This document shows positions 45,640-52,935 of a stretch of DNA of 64,000 nt, piece after piece. The notes beneath the pieces are model-generated. The model saw only the letters and a program-made list of their open reading frames with translations. It was not told the origin of the DNA and made no database searches. A program made the position numbers and the translations under genes. Source of the DNA: Spiribacter curvatus (lineage in GTDB: Bacteria > Pseudomonadota > Gammaproteobacteria > Nitrococcales > Nitrococcaceae); the NCBI RefSeq assembly GCF_000485905.1, contig NC_022664.1, forward strand, positions 372,001 through 436,000. Direction: 5' to 3'. The stretch's first letter is position 1, and every line of letters begins with the position of its first letter.

Positions 45640-45678
45640 GGTGGGATATCTCACGGACAGGGCATCAATGGTTTGAGC

Positions 45679-45707
45679 TTGGGCTTGGGATGCCGCAATG
45701 TTAAATT
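45679..45707 (+). promoter_or_regulatory. Possible sigma-70 promoter of dps
   Basis: TTGGGC (45679-45684), 17-base spacer, TAAATT (45702-45707), 49 bp before the dps ATG. The -35 matches at 3 of 6 and the -10 at 4 of 6 positions, so this is only a candidate. Confidence 0.35.
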
Positions 45708-45755
45708 GGAATGGTTTCAAACAGCGCGTCAGGACGACGCAAAAAGGAGGTCATC

Positions 45756-46232
45756 ATGGCCACACCGGCAATCAATATCGGCATCGAGGAAAACGCCCGC
45801 GTGGAGATCGCGGATGGGGTCAGTCGCGTACTGGCCGACAGCTATTCGCTGTACCTGAAAACCCATAACTTCCACTGGAACGTCACTGGGCCGATGTTCA
45901 ACTCCCTGCATAATATGTTCGAGGAGCAGTACACCGAGCTCGCCACGGCGGTGGATGACATCGCCGAGCGCATCCGCGCACTCGGTGCCCGCGCGCCCGG
46001 CAGCTACAGTGAGTATGCAAAGCTGACCTCGATCCCCGAGGAGAGCAGCACACCGGATGCCCAGGAGATGATCCGTCAGTTGGTCACCGGCCACGAGATC
46101 GTCGCCCGCACGGCGCGCGAGGTGTTTGCCACGGCGGATGAGGCGCATGACGAGCCGACCGCCGATCTGCTGACCGAGCGTATGCAGCTCCACGAGAAGA
46201 CAGCGTGGATGCTGCGCAGCATGCTGGAGTGA
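45756..46232 (+). CDS. dps: Dps-family ferritin-like DNA-binding protein
   Basis: Encodes 158 residues. The ferroxidase signature of Dps is present: LYLKTHNFHWNVTGPMFNSLHNMFEEQY with His, Asp/Glu ligands and ADDIAERIRALG-like AVDDIAERIRALGA. These dodecamers oxidise and store iron and protect DNA from peroxide. The basic N-terminal tail of E. coli Dps is absent, so DNA binding is not assured. AAAGGAGGT directly upstream is a strong ribosome binding site. The stop codon lies in the first unit of a 12-bp repeat array. Confidence 0.92.
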   Translation: MATPAINIGIEENARVEIADGVSRVLADSYSLYLKTHNFHWNVTGPMFNSLHNMFEEQYTELATAVDDIAERIRALGARAPGSYSEYAKLTSIPEESSTPDAQEMIRQLVTGHEIVARTAREVFATADEAHDEPTADLLTERMQLHEKTAWMLRSMLE

Positions 46233-46283
46233 TCGCTGGAGTGATCGCTGGAGTGATCGCTGGATTGCTCGCAGGAGTGATGC
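46224..46283 (+). repeat. Five-unit 12-bp tandem repeat at the dps stop
   Basis: Units CTGGAGTGATCG (46224-46235, 46236-46247, 46248-46259) are identical; two diverged units follow (CTGGATTGCTCG, 46260-46271; CAGGAGTGATGC, 46272-46283). The first contains the last codons and TGA of dps. Because the period is a multiple of three every complete unit offers TGA in the same frame, so copy changes cannot lengthen Dps. It is a likely slippage site. Confidence 0.9.
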
Positions 46284-46324
46284 TTCGGCTTGAATAGCTG
46301 ATACGGCGTTGATCGCCGTCGCGG

Positions 46325-46360
46325 CCGGGGGTGGATGCGTCTGCCCCCGGTCGTTTTTTT
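46325..46360 (+). terminator. Rho-independent terminator after dps
   Basis: CCGGGGG (46325-46331), 12-base loop, CCCCCGG (46344-46350), TCG and seven T (46354-46360). A 7-bp all-GC stem with a good T-tract ends the dps transcript. Confidence 0.9.
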
Positions 46361-46484
46361 GTGGAGGGCGCGTTGTCATCCCCTTTCCTGTCCCGTGAAC
46401 ACGCGCGCAACACACGGGCTATCCACACGCCTAGTCCACATCACTAGAATGTGGGTGCGATATACACGCGGGGCAGAGGCGCGC

Positions 46485-47213
46485 CTATATTCCGCCGAAC
46501 ACAAAGTCGATGGCGCGCATGATCTGCGGTGTCTCGCCGGTGAGGGATCCCGCCGGTTTGCCGAGCGCGTTATCCGATACCGTCATGAGCCGGTCGACCA
46601 CCACGACAAAATGGCTGCCGGGCGAGCACTCGAGCGCAACGATTGGGTGGGCTTCCTGCAGCGGGCGTTCAAAATGGCCCGTGGGTACAAGCGGCGCGAC
46701 AATCGCCCGGCCAAGGGGTTGGAGCCGGGCGTTCTGCAGGCTGACCAGAAACGGCGCCCGCGAGTCGATGCGGAATTTGTCGGCGCGGTATACCGGGTAG
46801 GTTGTCGCGGCTAGCTGGCCGCTTAGCCGTCGATCCACCGACTCCTTGAGAATCGGCACGCGATCGATCATCGCCCGGACCCACTCGTCGGTCAGAAAAT
46901 CGTCATGACCATCGGCTCCATCGGCTCCATCGGCATCGTCGATATCGTCGATATTGATGAATGGTCTTGGCCTGCTCGGCGGATTGTTCCGGGCGCTCGG
47001 GGGGTCGATCCGATTCTCAATCAGGGCGCGGCGATTGCGCTTGAGCCAGGCACGGCAGCGCAGCGCGTGCAGGGATTCACGCAGATGATCCTCAAAGAAT
47101 CCTGAGAGGTTCATCTCCAGCGCCCGGGCCTCGTCGAGGAGCTCGGGATCGATGCTGACATTGATCCGCTTTTTCTCAAGCGGCATACGGGGTGTTCGAG
47201 TGCCGAGAACCAT
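46485..47213 (-). CDS. CcdA-CcdB antitoxin-toxin fusion protein
   Basis: One open frame of 242 residues. Residues about 14-70 (KKRINVSIDPELLDEARALE, then MNLSGFFEDHLRESL and WLKRNRRALIENRID) match CcdA: ribbon-helix-helix DNA-binding domain followed by the W-x2-(E)N-x2-A motif. Residues about 140-242 (YPVYRADKFRID..., GRAIVAPLVP, HPIVALECSPGSHFVVVVDRLM, ending IDFVFGGI) match CcdB, whose C-terminus in F-plasmid CcdB is MFWGI; here Trp is Gly. Between them is a low-complexity linker (DIDDADGADGADGHDD) coded by CAT-CGG-CTC repeats. CcdA and CcdB are normally separate overlapping genes; here the frame has no stop between them. Activity as toxin is uncertain. Start 47213 or ATG 47186. Confidence 0.75.
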   Translation of the reverse strand: MVLGTRTPRMPLEKKRINVSIDPELLDEARALEMNLSGFFEDHLRESLHALRCRAWLKRNRRALIENRIDPPSARNNPPSRPRPFINIDDIDDADGADGADGHDDFLTDEWVRAMIDRVPILKESVDRRLSGQLAATTYPVYRADKFRIDSRAPFLVSLQNARLQPLGRAIVAPLVPTGHFERPLQEAHPIVALECSPGSHFVVVVDRLMTVSDNALGKPAGSLTGETPQIMRAIDFVFGGI

Positions 47214-47232
47214 GTCTTCGTCTGCCTGGTTA

Positions 47233-47253
47233 GTGTGTATCGGGCGTGTGTAT
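47233..47253. promoter_or_regulatory. Direct repeats upstream of the ccd fusion (candidate operator)
   Basis: GTGTGTAT occurs at 47233-47240 and again at 47246-47253, a 13-bp period, 20-40 bp upstream of the fusion start. CcdA-type ribbon-helix-helix proteins bind such repeats to autoregulate. This is an inference from position. The rest of 47214-47465 holds a candidate operator for metY and no gene. Confidence 0.45.
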
Positions 47254-47406
47254 TCAGCGTGTGCGCGGGCTGCGGAAGACAGTTAACAACACGCCCCTTC
47301 GATATCGCCGCCCGCGACGCCAGGCGGTGCCCACCACCTGATAGCCGGCCTTTATTCCATCCCAGTCTTTCCTTATCACCACATATTCCAGACGCCTGCG
47401 TTCAAA

Positions 47407-47433
47407 CGCGTTAGAGTTTCGAGAGATAACGCG
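47407..47433. promoter_or_regulatory. Inverted repeat in the metY leader
   Basis: CGCGTTA (47407-47413) and TAACGCG (47427-47433) form a perfect 7-bp inverted repeat with a 13-base spacer, 33 bp before the metY ATG. Either an operator for a sulfur regulator or an RNA hairpin; no known SAM riboswitch pattern was recognised. Confidence 0.4.
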
Positions 47434-47465
47434 CTCCGATCACAGACCAACAGCGAGATCCCTCC

Positions 47466-48743
47466 ATGAAACTCGAAACCCAGGCCATCCACAGCGGCTA
47501 CTCGCCAGATCCGACCACCAAGGCGGTGGCGGTGCCGATCTACCAGACCACCTCGTATGCCTTTGACGACACGCAGCATGGGGCGGACCTGTTTGACCTG
47601 AAGGTCGAAGGCAACATCTACAGCCGCATCATGAACCCGACCAACGGGGCACTCGAGCAGCGCGTGGCCGAGATGGAAGGCGGTATCGCCGGTCTGGCCG
47701 TTGCTTCCGGCATGGCCGCGATCACCTACGCCATTCAGTGCATCACTCGGGTTGGCGACAACATCGTCACCACCAGCCAGCTCTACGGCGGCACCTATAA
47801 CCTGTTCGCCCACGCGCTGCCCAATATGGGCATCGAGGTGCGGTTTGCGAGCGGCGACGATCCAGCCGCCATCGAGGCGCTGATCGATGACAATACCAAG
47901 GCGGTGTACGCCGAGACCGTCGGCAATCCCAACGGCAACGTCGTCGATATCGAGGCCTTTGCCACCATCGCCCATCGCCACGGCGTGCCGCTGATCGTCG
48001 ATAATACGGTGCCGACGCCCGTGCTCTGGCGGCCCATCGAGCAGGGCGCCGACATCGTCATCCACTCGCTGACCAAGGCCATGGGTGGGCACGGCACCAC
48101 GGTGGGCGGCGTAATCGTCGACTCGGGCAACTTCCCCTGGGCCGACTACGCCAAGAAATTCCCCATGCTCACCGAGCCCGATCCCTCCTACCACGGCGTG
48201 GTCTACACCGAGGCGCTGGGGGCGGCGGCTTATATCGGGCGCTGCCGGGTCGCACCGCTTCGCAACATGGGCGCGGCGCTCTCGCCGATGAATGCCTTTC
48301 TGCTGATGCAGGGCATTGAGACCGTGCCCCTGCGCATGGCCCGTCACGGCGAAAACGCCATTGCGCTGGCCGAGCATCTGAAAGCGCATCCGGGCGTGAC
48401 CTGGGTGAAGTACGCTGGCCTGCCTGACAGTCCCTACTATCCGCTGGTGCAGAAATATATGGGCGGCAACAATGCCGGTGGCATTCTCAGTTTTGGGATC
48501 AAGGGCGGCGAAGAAGCGGGGGCAAAGTTTATCGACGCGCTTCAGCTCATCGTGCGTCTGGTCAACATCGGCGATGCCAAGTCTCTGGCCTGCCATCCGG
48601 CCACCACCACGCACCGGCAGTTGAACGACGAGGAGCTGGCGAGCGCCGGGGTCAGCCGCGATATGGTGCGGATATCGGTGGGTATCGAGCACATCGACGA
48701 CATCCTCGCCGACGTCGATCAGGCGCTGGCGGCGGCAGGCTAG
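47466..48743 (+). CDS. metY: O-acetylhomoserine sulfhydrylase
   Basis: Encodes 425 residues of the Cys/Met PLP family. MKLETQAIHSGYSPDPTTKAV and VPIYQTTSYAFDDTQHGADLF with IYSRIMNPTNGALEQRVAEMEGG are OAH sulfhydrylase signatures; the PLP lysine lies in HSLTKAMGGHG near residue 204. The family length of about 425 (versus 380-400 for cystathionine gamma-synthase) supports MetY. It converts O-acetylhomoserine and sulfide to homocysteine. No strong ribosome binding site is visible before the ATG. It sits alone, flanked by the ccd fusion and the amide cluster. Confidence 0.93.
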   Translation: MKLETQAIHSGYSPDPTTKAVAVPIYQTTSYAFDDTQHGADLFDLKVEGNIYSRIMNPTNGALEQRVAEMEGGIAGLAVASGMAAITYAIQCITRVGDNIVTTSQLYGGTYNLFAHALPNMGIEVRFASGDDPAAIEALIDDNTKAVYAETVGNPNGNVVDIEAFATIAHRHGVPLIVDNTVPTPVLWRPIEQGADIVIHSLTKAMGGHGTTVGGVIVDSGNFPWADYAKKFPMLTEPDPSYHGVVYTEALGAAAYIGRCRVAPLRNMGAALSPMNAFLLMQGIETVPLRMARHGENAIALAEHLKAHPGVTWVKYAGLPDSPYYPLVQKYMGGNNAGGILSFGIKGGEEAGAKFIDALQLIVRLVNIGDAKSLACHPATTTHRQLNDEELASAGVSRDMVRISVGIEHIDDILADVDQALAAAG

Positions 48744-48824
48744 CTCGGCCGCTCACGCCATTAGAGAAAGAGCGTTTCGGGAGAGTGTCTCGAGCGCTAC
48801 CGGGTTTCAAGCGAGGCCGAGTGA

Positions 48825-49733
48825 ATGCCGAACGAGGACAAACTCCTCGCGATGAATTGGAATGACGTGAAAGTGTTCGTGGCGCTCGCACGCCACGGTA
48901 GGCTGACACGGGCCGCGAGGGCGCTCGGCATTACCCACGTGACCGTAGCCAACCGCATGGCCGTCCTCGAGCAGGCGCTGGAAACGCAGTTGCTGCGTCA
49001 CAGTGACAGTGGCTTTGATCTTACCAAGGCCGGCGCCGAGTTCTTTCGTCACGCCGAGGAGCTCGAGCGCCAGTTGATTCTTGGCCTGGAGGGCTCGGAG
49101 CGGGACGTCCGGGTTAGGCCCAAGGTTCGAGTAGGTGTGACCGAAGGGCTTGGGGATAATTATCTCTCACCACGGATCGCCGCCTGGATGCGCGGCCATG
49201 CCTTGGATGTGGACCTCATCTCCCTGCCCAAGCCCACGAGTGTGACCAACCGTGAGGCGGATATCAGTATTACGCTCGAAGAGCCCCAGGGTGAATACGT
49301 GATTCGCCGTGTGCTGACCGACTACCTGCTTGGGATTTATGCCAGCCGCTGCTATGTGGATGCCCACGGACCCATTACTAATCGTTCGCAGCTGGTGATG
49401 CACTCTTGGATCGGCTACATCGAAACCATGCTGTTTGCCGAAGAGCTCAAATACCATTACGAGATATCTTCGGAGCTCAACTTTATCTTTCAGAGTACTA
49501 GTATCCGCGCTCAGCAGGAGGCGACGCGGGAAGGTCTCGGTCTATCGATACTCCCGAGTTACATGGCCAAGGACGATTCCAGACTGGTGCGGGTGCTGCC
49601 GGAGGTCGAGTTCGTGCGTCATTATTGGATCTCAACCAACCGAGATCTGCACCGTTTCGAGGCGGTGAGCCTTGTCTGGCATTTCATCATTAAGCAATGC
49701 GCCGCCGATCAACGGCTGTTATTCCGCAATTAG
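48825..49733 (+). CDS. LysR-family transcriptional regulator
   Basis: Encodes 302 residues. An N-terminal winged helix-turn-helix, VKVFVALARHGRLTRAARAL plus GITHVTVANRMAVLEQALE, is followed by a type-2 periplasmic-binding effector domain. Effector specificity cannot be told. GAGG at 48813-48816 supports the ATG at 48825; ATG 48852 is the alternative. It reads in the same direction as the following amide genes with a 126-bp gap that carries a candidate LTTR site, so it is their probable regulator, in the role AtzR plays for atzDEF. Confidence 0.88.
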   Translation: MPNEDKLLAMNWNDVKVFVALARHGRLTRAARALGITHVTVANRMAVLEQALETQLLRHSDSGFDLTKAGAEFFRHAEELERQLILGLEGSERDVRVRPKVRVGVTEGLGDNYLSPRIAAWMRGHALDVDLISLPKPTSVTNREADISITLEEPQGEYVIRRVLTDYLLGIYASRCYVDAHGPITNRSQLVMHSWIGYIETMLFAEELKYHYEISSELNFIFQSTSIRAQQEATREGLGLSILPSYMAKDDSRLVRVLPEVEFVRHYWISTNRDLHRFEAVSLVWHFIIKQCAADQRLLFRN

Positions 49734-49810
49734 TTCCTGGTTGCCCCGCCTGTAATTCAGCTTATAAGGCGTGTAACTTTATTTTTGTACCCCTAGGCCC
49801 GGTAAGGCGC

Positions 49811-49829
49811 TACGTTTAATCCAGACGTA
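49811..49829. promoter_or_regulatory. Candidate LysR-type operator before the nitrilase gene
   Basis: TACGT (49811-49815), 9 bases, ACGTA (49825-49829): an interrupted palindrome with the T-N11-A geometry of LTTR boxes, 31 bp before the nitrilase ATG. A second short palindrome CTTATAAG lies at 49762-49769. Functional role is inferred. Confidence 0.5.
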
Positions 49830-49859
49830 ATTTTCGATCTGGAAACGTGGAACGGGCGA

Positions 49860-50714
49860 ATGATGCAGCAGGACATTGAGGTTTCGGTGGTCCAGCACGA
49901 GCCCGAGGCGATGGACCGGCGCAGCAATAACGTCGAATACATCCTTTCCCGGTTCCATGAGCTAGCTGGCCGCGGCAGCCGGCTCGTCGTTTTCCCTGAG
50001 GTCGGAATCACCAGCTTCTTCCGTCACGAGCCTGGCGGACTGCGCCGTTATTGGGAACAGGGCACTGTAAGGCTGGACGGTCCGGAGCTGACAACCATCA
50101 CCGACGCGGCTCGAGAGCTGGATGCCTATACGGTCGTCGGCTTCGCAGAACAGACATCAGTGACGGGGATCATCCATAACAGCGCAGCCCTCATTGGTCC
50201 CGAAGGCATCGTCGGGATTACCCGGAAACTCCATATGCCGGGGCTGGAGAAGCTCTACTACACCCCGGGCCAGGTTGTGGAAGTCTTTGAATGCGGGCTC
50301 GGCCGTATCGGAATCGCGATCTGCTATGACTCCATGTTCCCGGAGTATTTCAAGGCTTTATCCGATCAGGGAGCCGACATTGCGGTCATCACCGGCTCGA
50401 TCTGGGCGGGTGGTGATAAGGGCGGAGTTGGCGTGGAGCACCTCAAGCGGGACTACTGGTCAGCGCTGCCCATGGTCACCGCCATCCAGAATCAGGCATT
50501 TGTGGTTGCCTGCAGTGCCTGTGGAAATCTGGATATGGGCACCCAGGCAGGCACCTGGGAGCGTCTCGGCTTAAGCCAGATCGTAGCGCCAACTGGCCGG
50601 CGACTGGCCTGGGCCGGTGGAACGGAAGAGGAGGTGATAGGCGCAGTGCTCAGCACGGAGGAACTGGCGGAGGCGCGGACGAGCTACCGCTTTCTCGCCG
50701 ACCGATTGCTGTGA
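49860..50714 (+). CDS. Nitrilase-superfamily carbon-nitrogen hydrolase
   Basis: Encodes 284 residues with the Glu-Lys-Cys triad: Glu in VFPEVGITSFF, Lys in ITRKLHMPGLEKLYYTPG, Cys in ICYDSMFPEYFKAL. This group contains aliphatic amidases, N-carbamoyl amidases and beta-ureidopropionases. Substrate cannot be fixed, but co-location with an urea/amide ABC transporter and an AtzE-like amidase suggests hydrolysis of a carbamoyl or amide compound in the cytoplasm. ATG-ATG start; no signal peptide. First gene of the amide operon. Confidence 0.85.
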   Translation: MMQQDIEVSVVQHEPEAMDRRSNNVEYILSRFHELAGRGSRLVVFPEVGITSFFRHEPGGLRRYWEQGTVRLDGPELTTITDAARELDAYTVVGFAEQTSVTGIIHNSAALIGPEGIVGITRKLHMPGLEKLYYTPGQVVEVFECGLGRIGIAICYDSMFPEYFKALSDQGADIAVITGSIWAGGDKGGVGVEHLKRDYWSALPMVTAIQNQAFVVACSACGNLDMGTQAGTWERLGLSQIVAPTGRRLAWAGGTEEEVIGAVLSTEELAEARTSYRFLADRLL

Positions 50715-50760
50715 GCCATTTTTCCAGCTTGATATGTTACATCATTAACGGAGAACGAAT

Positions 50761-51987
50761 ATGAGCCATCTCATGCACCGCAAAGGGATTATCAAAAGTG
50801 GTATCGCCGCGCTTTCGCTGCTCGTCGGCGGCGTTGTGCAGGGCCAGGATAGTGTCACCATCGGCGCTATGCACGACCTCACCGGCGGCCTCAACATTTA
50901 CGGCATCCAACAGAGTCAGGCCCTGCATCTGGCGGTCAAAAAGATCAATGCGGATGGAGGTGTCAACGGACGCACTGTTGAGGTCGTGGAGTACGACACA
51001 CAGTCTGATGATTCCAAATACACCCAGTACGCCCGTACGCTGAACCTCCGCGACAACGTCAGCGCCATGTTCGGCGGCTTGGCCAGCTCTTCACGTGAGG
51101 CAGTGCGACCGGTGGCGCGGCAGAGCAAGGTTCCTTACTTCTACAGTGCGCTCTACGAGGGAGGTGTCTGCGACCGCTATACCTTTCTCACCGGGGTGAC
51201 TCCCTCGCAGCAGCTCGGGGTCATGATGGACTGGGCGGCGGAAGAGTACGGGGATCGCTTTTATGTTGTGGCGCCGGACTACAACTTCGGCACCATCTCC
51301 ACGCATTGGGTGGAGCAATACGCTGAGGAAATGGGTGGCGAGGTAGTGGGTACGGATTTCCTGCCGCTGTCCCAGAGCAATTTCTCCAGCACTCTGCAGA
51401 AGATCCAGAACACCGAGCCAGACGTCGTCGTGGCCCTACCCGTAGGAGCCAGCCAGACGTCTCTGTATGAGCAGTTCGCCGCAACGGGGATGAAGGCGGA
51501 CACCGGCATTATCTCCACCAATTATGGCTCGGGGAACCAGCAGGTTGTGGTCTCGCCGGAGGCCGGCGATGGCATCCATGCTTCGCAGAATTACTTCATG
51601 GTGGTCGATACGGCGAAGAACGAGGCATTCACCGAGCTTTGGCGTGAGGAGTACGACGGCATCGATGAGCCCATCATCTCCGAAGCCAACGACACCTGGA
51701 ACGCGGTGATGTTGTGGGCGGCAGCGGCCGAGGAAGCCGGTTCCGTCGAGCCCGAGGCCGTGATCGATGCTCTCGAGCAGGGTATCGGCATCGATAGCCC
51801 CGAGGGACGGGTGGAGATGCTGCCATCCCACCACCTCATGCATCAGGTCTATCTGGTGCGTGGCGACGACAACCACAGCTTTGAGGTCATTCAGCACTTC
51901 GAGGACGTGCTGCCAAGCTACGAGCAGGACGTCTGCAACCTCGTTGAGAATCCCCAGGTCTCCAAGCAGTTTACGCCACAGCAATAA
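50761..51987 (+). CDS. ABC substrate-binding protein, branched-chain/urea/amide type
   Basis: Encodes 408 residues. The N-terminus (KSGIAALSLLVGGVVQGQDS) is a signal peptide. VTIGAMHDLTGGLNIYGIQQ, MFGGLASSSREAVRPVA and VPYFYSALYEGGVCDRYTFLT are characteristic of the Peripla_BP_5 group that binds urea, short-chain amides or branched amino acids (UrtA/FmdD/LivK). A Cys pair (GVCDRY and DVCNLV) may form a disulfide. AACGGAGAACG before the ATG. It feeds the permeases that follow. Confidence 0.88.
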   Translation: MSHLMHRKGIIKSGIAALSLLVGGVVQGQDSVTIGAMHDLTGGLNIYGIQQSQALHLAVKKINADGGVNGRTVEVVEYDTQSDDSKYTQYARTLNLRDNVSAMFGGLASSSREAVRPVARQSKVPYFYSALYEGGVCDRYTFLTGVTPSQQLGVMMDWAAEEYGDRFYVVAPDYNFGTISTHWVEQYAEEMGGEVVGTDFLPLSQSNFSSTLQKIQNTEPDVVVALPVGASQTSLYEQFAATGMKADTGIISTNYGSGNQQVVVSPEAGDGIHASQNYFMVVDTAKNEAFTELWREEYDGIDEPIISEANDTWNAVMLWAAAAEEAGSVEPEAVIDALEQGIGIDSPEGRVEMLPSHHLMHQVYLVRGDDNHSFEVIQHFEDVLPSYEQDVCNLVENPQVSKQFTPQQ

Positions 51988-51999
51988 GTGGTCAGACCT

Positions 52000-52033
52000 A
52001 TAGCCGCGGCGGTGATACCGCCGTCGCGGCTAT
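52000..52033 (+). terminator. Strong hairpin between binding protein and permease genes
   Basis: ATAGCCGC-GGCGGT, loop GAT, ACCGCC-gtc-GCGGCTAT: a 14-bp stem with a 3-base bulge, 12 bp after the binding-protein stop. No T-run follows, so this is an attenuating or mRNA-stabilising element that would let the binding protein be made in excess of the membrane parts. Confidence 0.7.
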
Positions 52034-52068
52034 CCATTTCCGAGGTTTTCGCAAGCACAGGGGGGCGC

Positions 52069-52935
52069 ATGGGAATCGATCAGCTGGCTTCTACAGCTCT
52101 GACGGCATTATTCAGCGTCAGCTTTCTGCTGATTGCGAGCGTGGGGCTCGCGGTCATATTCGGGATGATGGGCGTCATCAACCTCGCCCACGGCGAATTC
52201 CTGATGATGGGTGCTTACGCCACTTTAGTCGCCACAAAGGCCGGGGTGCCGTTCCCACTCGCCGTACTCCTCGCCACACTCGGCCTTGCCGTCTTCGGTG
52301 CCATTGTCGAAAAATCTATCATTCAGTTCCTGTACGGACGATTGTTCGACACCCTCTTGGCGACCTGGGGGCTTGGCATGATCCTCTACCAGCTCGCCAT
52401 TTTGATGTTCGGTGCTTCTACCTCCGGGATCGGGTTGCCCATGGGTTCTTTCCATGTCGGGGGCTATTCCATGCCGGTGTATTACCTGTTCCTCACAGCT
52501 GTTACCGGGATAACCTTTATTGCGGTATACCTCATTTTTGTGAAGACGCGTTACGGCATAATGGCTCGGGCAGCGATCCAGAATCCGTCCATGGCCGCGT
52601 CTGTCGGCATCGAAACCAAGCGCATCAATACCATCACCTTCAGCCTCGGGGCCGGCCTCGCCGGGCTTGCCGGCGGGCTGTTGGTGCCGGCTTTTCCGGC
52701 AACGCCCGACATGGGCCTTGCTTTCGTGTCCAAGGCTTTCCTGGCGGTCGTTATGGCTGGTCCTCTGACATTGACCGGTACCTTCGCCTCCATGGGCGGG
52801 CTTGGTGGGCTATCCAGTCTAACGAGCAGTATCTTCACCTCAGTGGCCGGTGATGTGGCTTTCTTCGTCGTCACCATCGTTATCCTGCGCTTCTTCCCGA
52901 ACGGCATTTCCAGGGGGTGGCGTGGAAAGCTCTAA
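52069..52935 (+). CDS. Branched-chain/urea-type ABC permease (LivH/UrtB-like)
   Basis: Encodes 288 residues with about eight hydrophobic segments. FGMMGVINLAHGEFLMMGAY is the LivH/UrtB signature (NLAHGE...GAY), and MARAAIQNPSMAASVGI is the EAA-like coupling loop. The ATG at 52069 has GGGGGCGC upstream; a GTG at 51988 would place translated sequence over the hairpin. The end overlaps the next start by 14 bases. Confidence 0.9.
   Translation: MGIDQLASTALTALFSVSFLLIASVGLAVIFGMMGVINLAHGEFLMMGAYATLVATKAGVPFPLAVLLATLGLAVFGAIVEKSIIQFLYGRLFDTLLATWGLGMILYQLAILMFGASTSGIGLPMGSFHVGGYSMPVYYLFLTAVTGITFIAVYLIFVKTRYGIMARAAIQNPSMAASVGIETKRINTITFSLGAGLAGLAGGLLVPAFPATPDMGLAFVSKAFLAVVMAGPLTLTGTFASMGGLGGLSSLTSSIFTSVAGDVAFFVVTIVILRFFPNGISRGWRGKL

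Noticed and set aside
46419-46440. DnaA-box-like CTATCCACA and TAGTCCACA near 46.4 kb, considered as a replication origin
   Set aside because: Only mismatched boxes, no AT-rich unwinding region, no dnaA/dnaN/gidA neighbourhood.
47280-47465. Possible SAM or SAH riboswitch before metY
   Set aside because: Only a simple 7-bp inverted repeat was found; the conserved cores of SAM-I, SAM-II or SAH elements were not recognisable.
47376-48692. 438-codon minus-strand frame opposite metY
   Set aside because: Antisense to a clear PLP enzyme with all motifs; the opposite frame has repeated low-information His/Gly/Val content.
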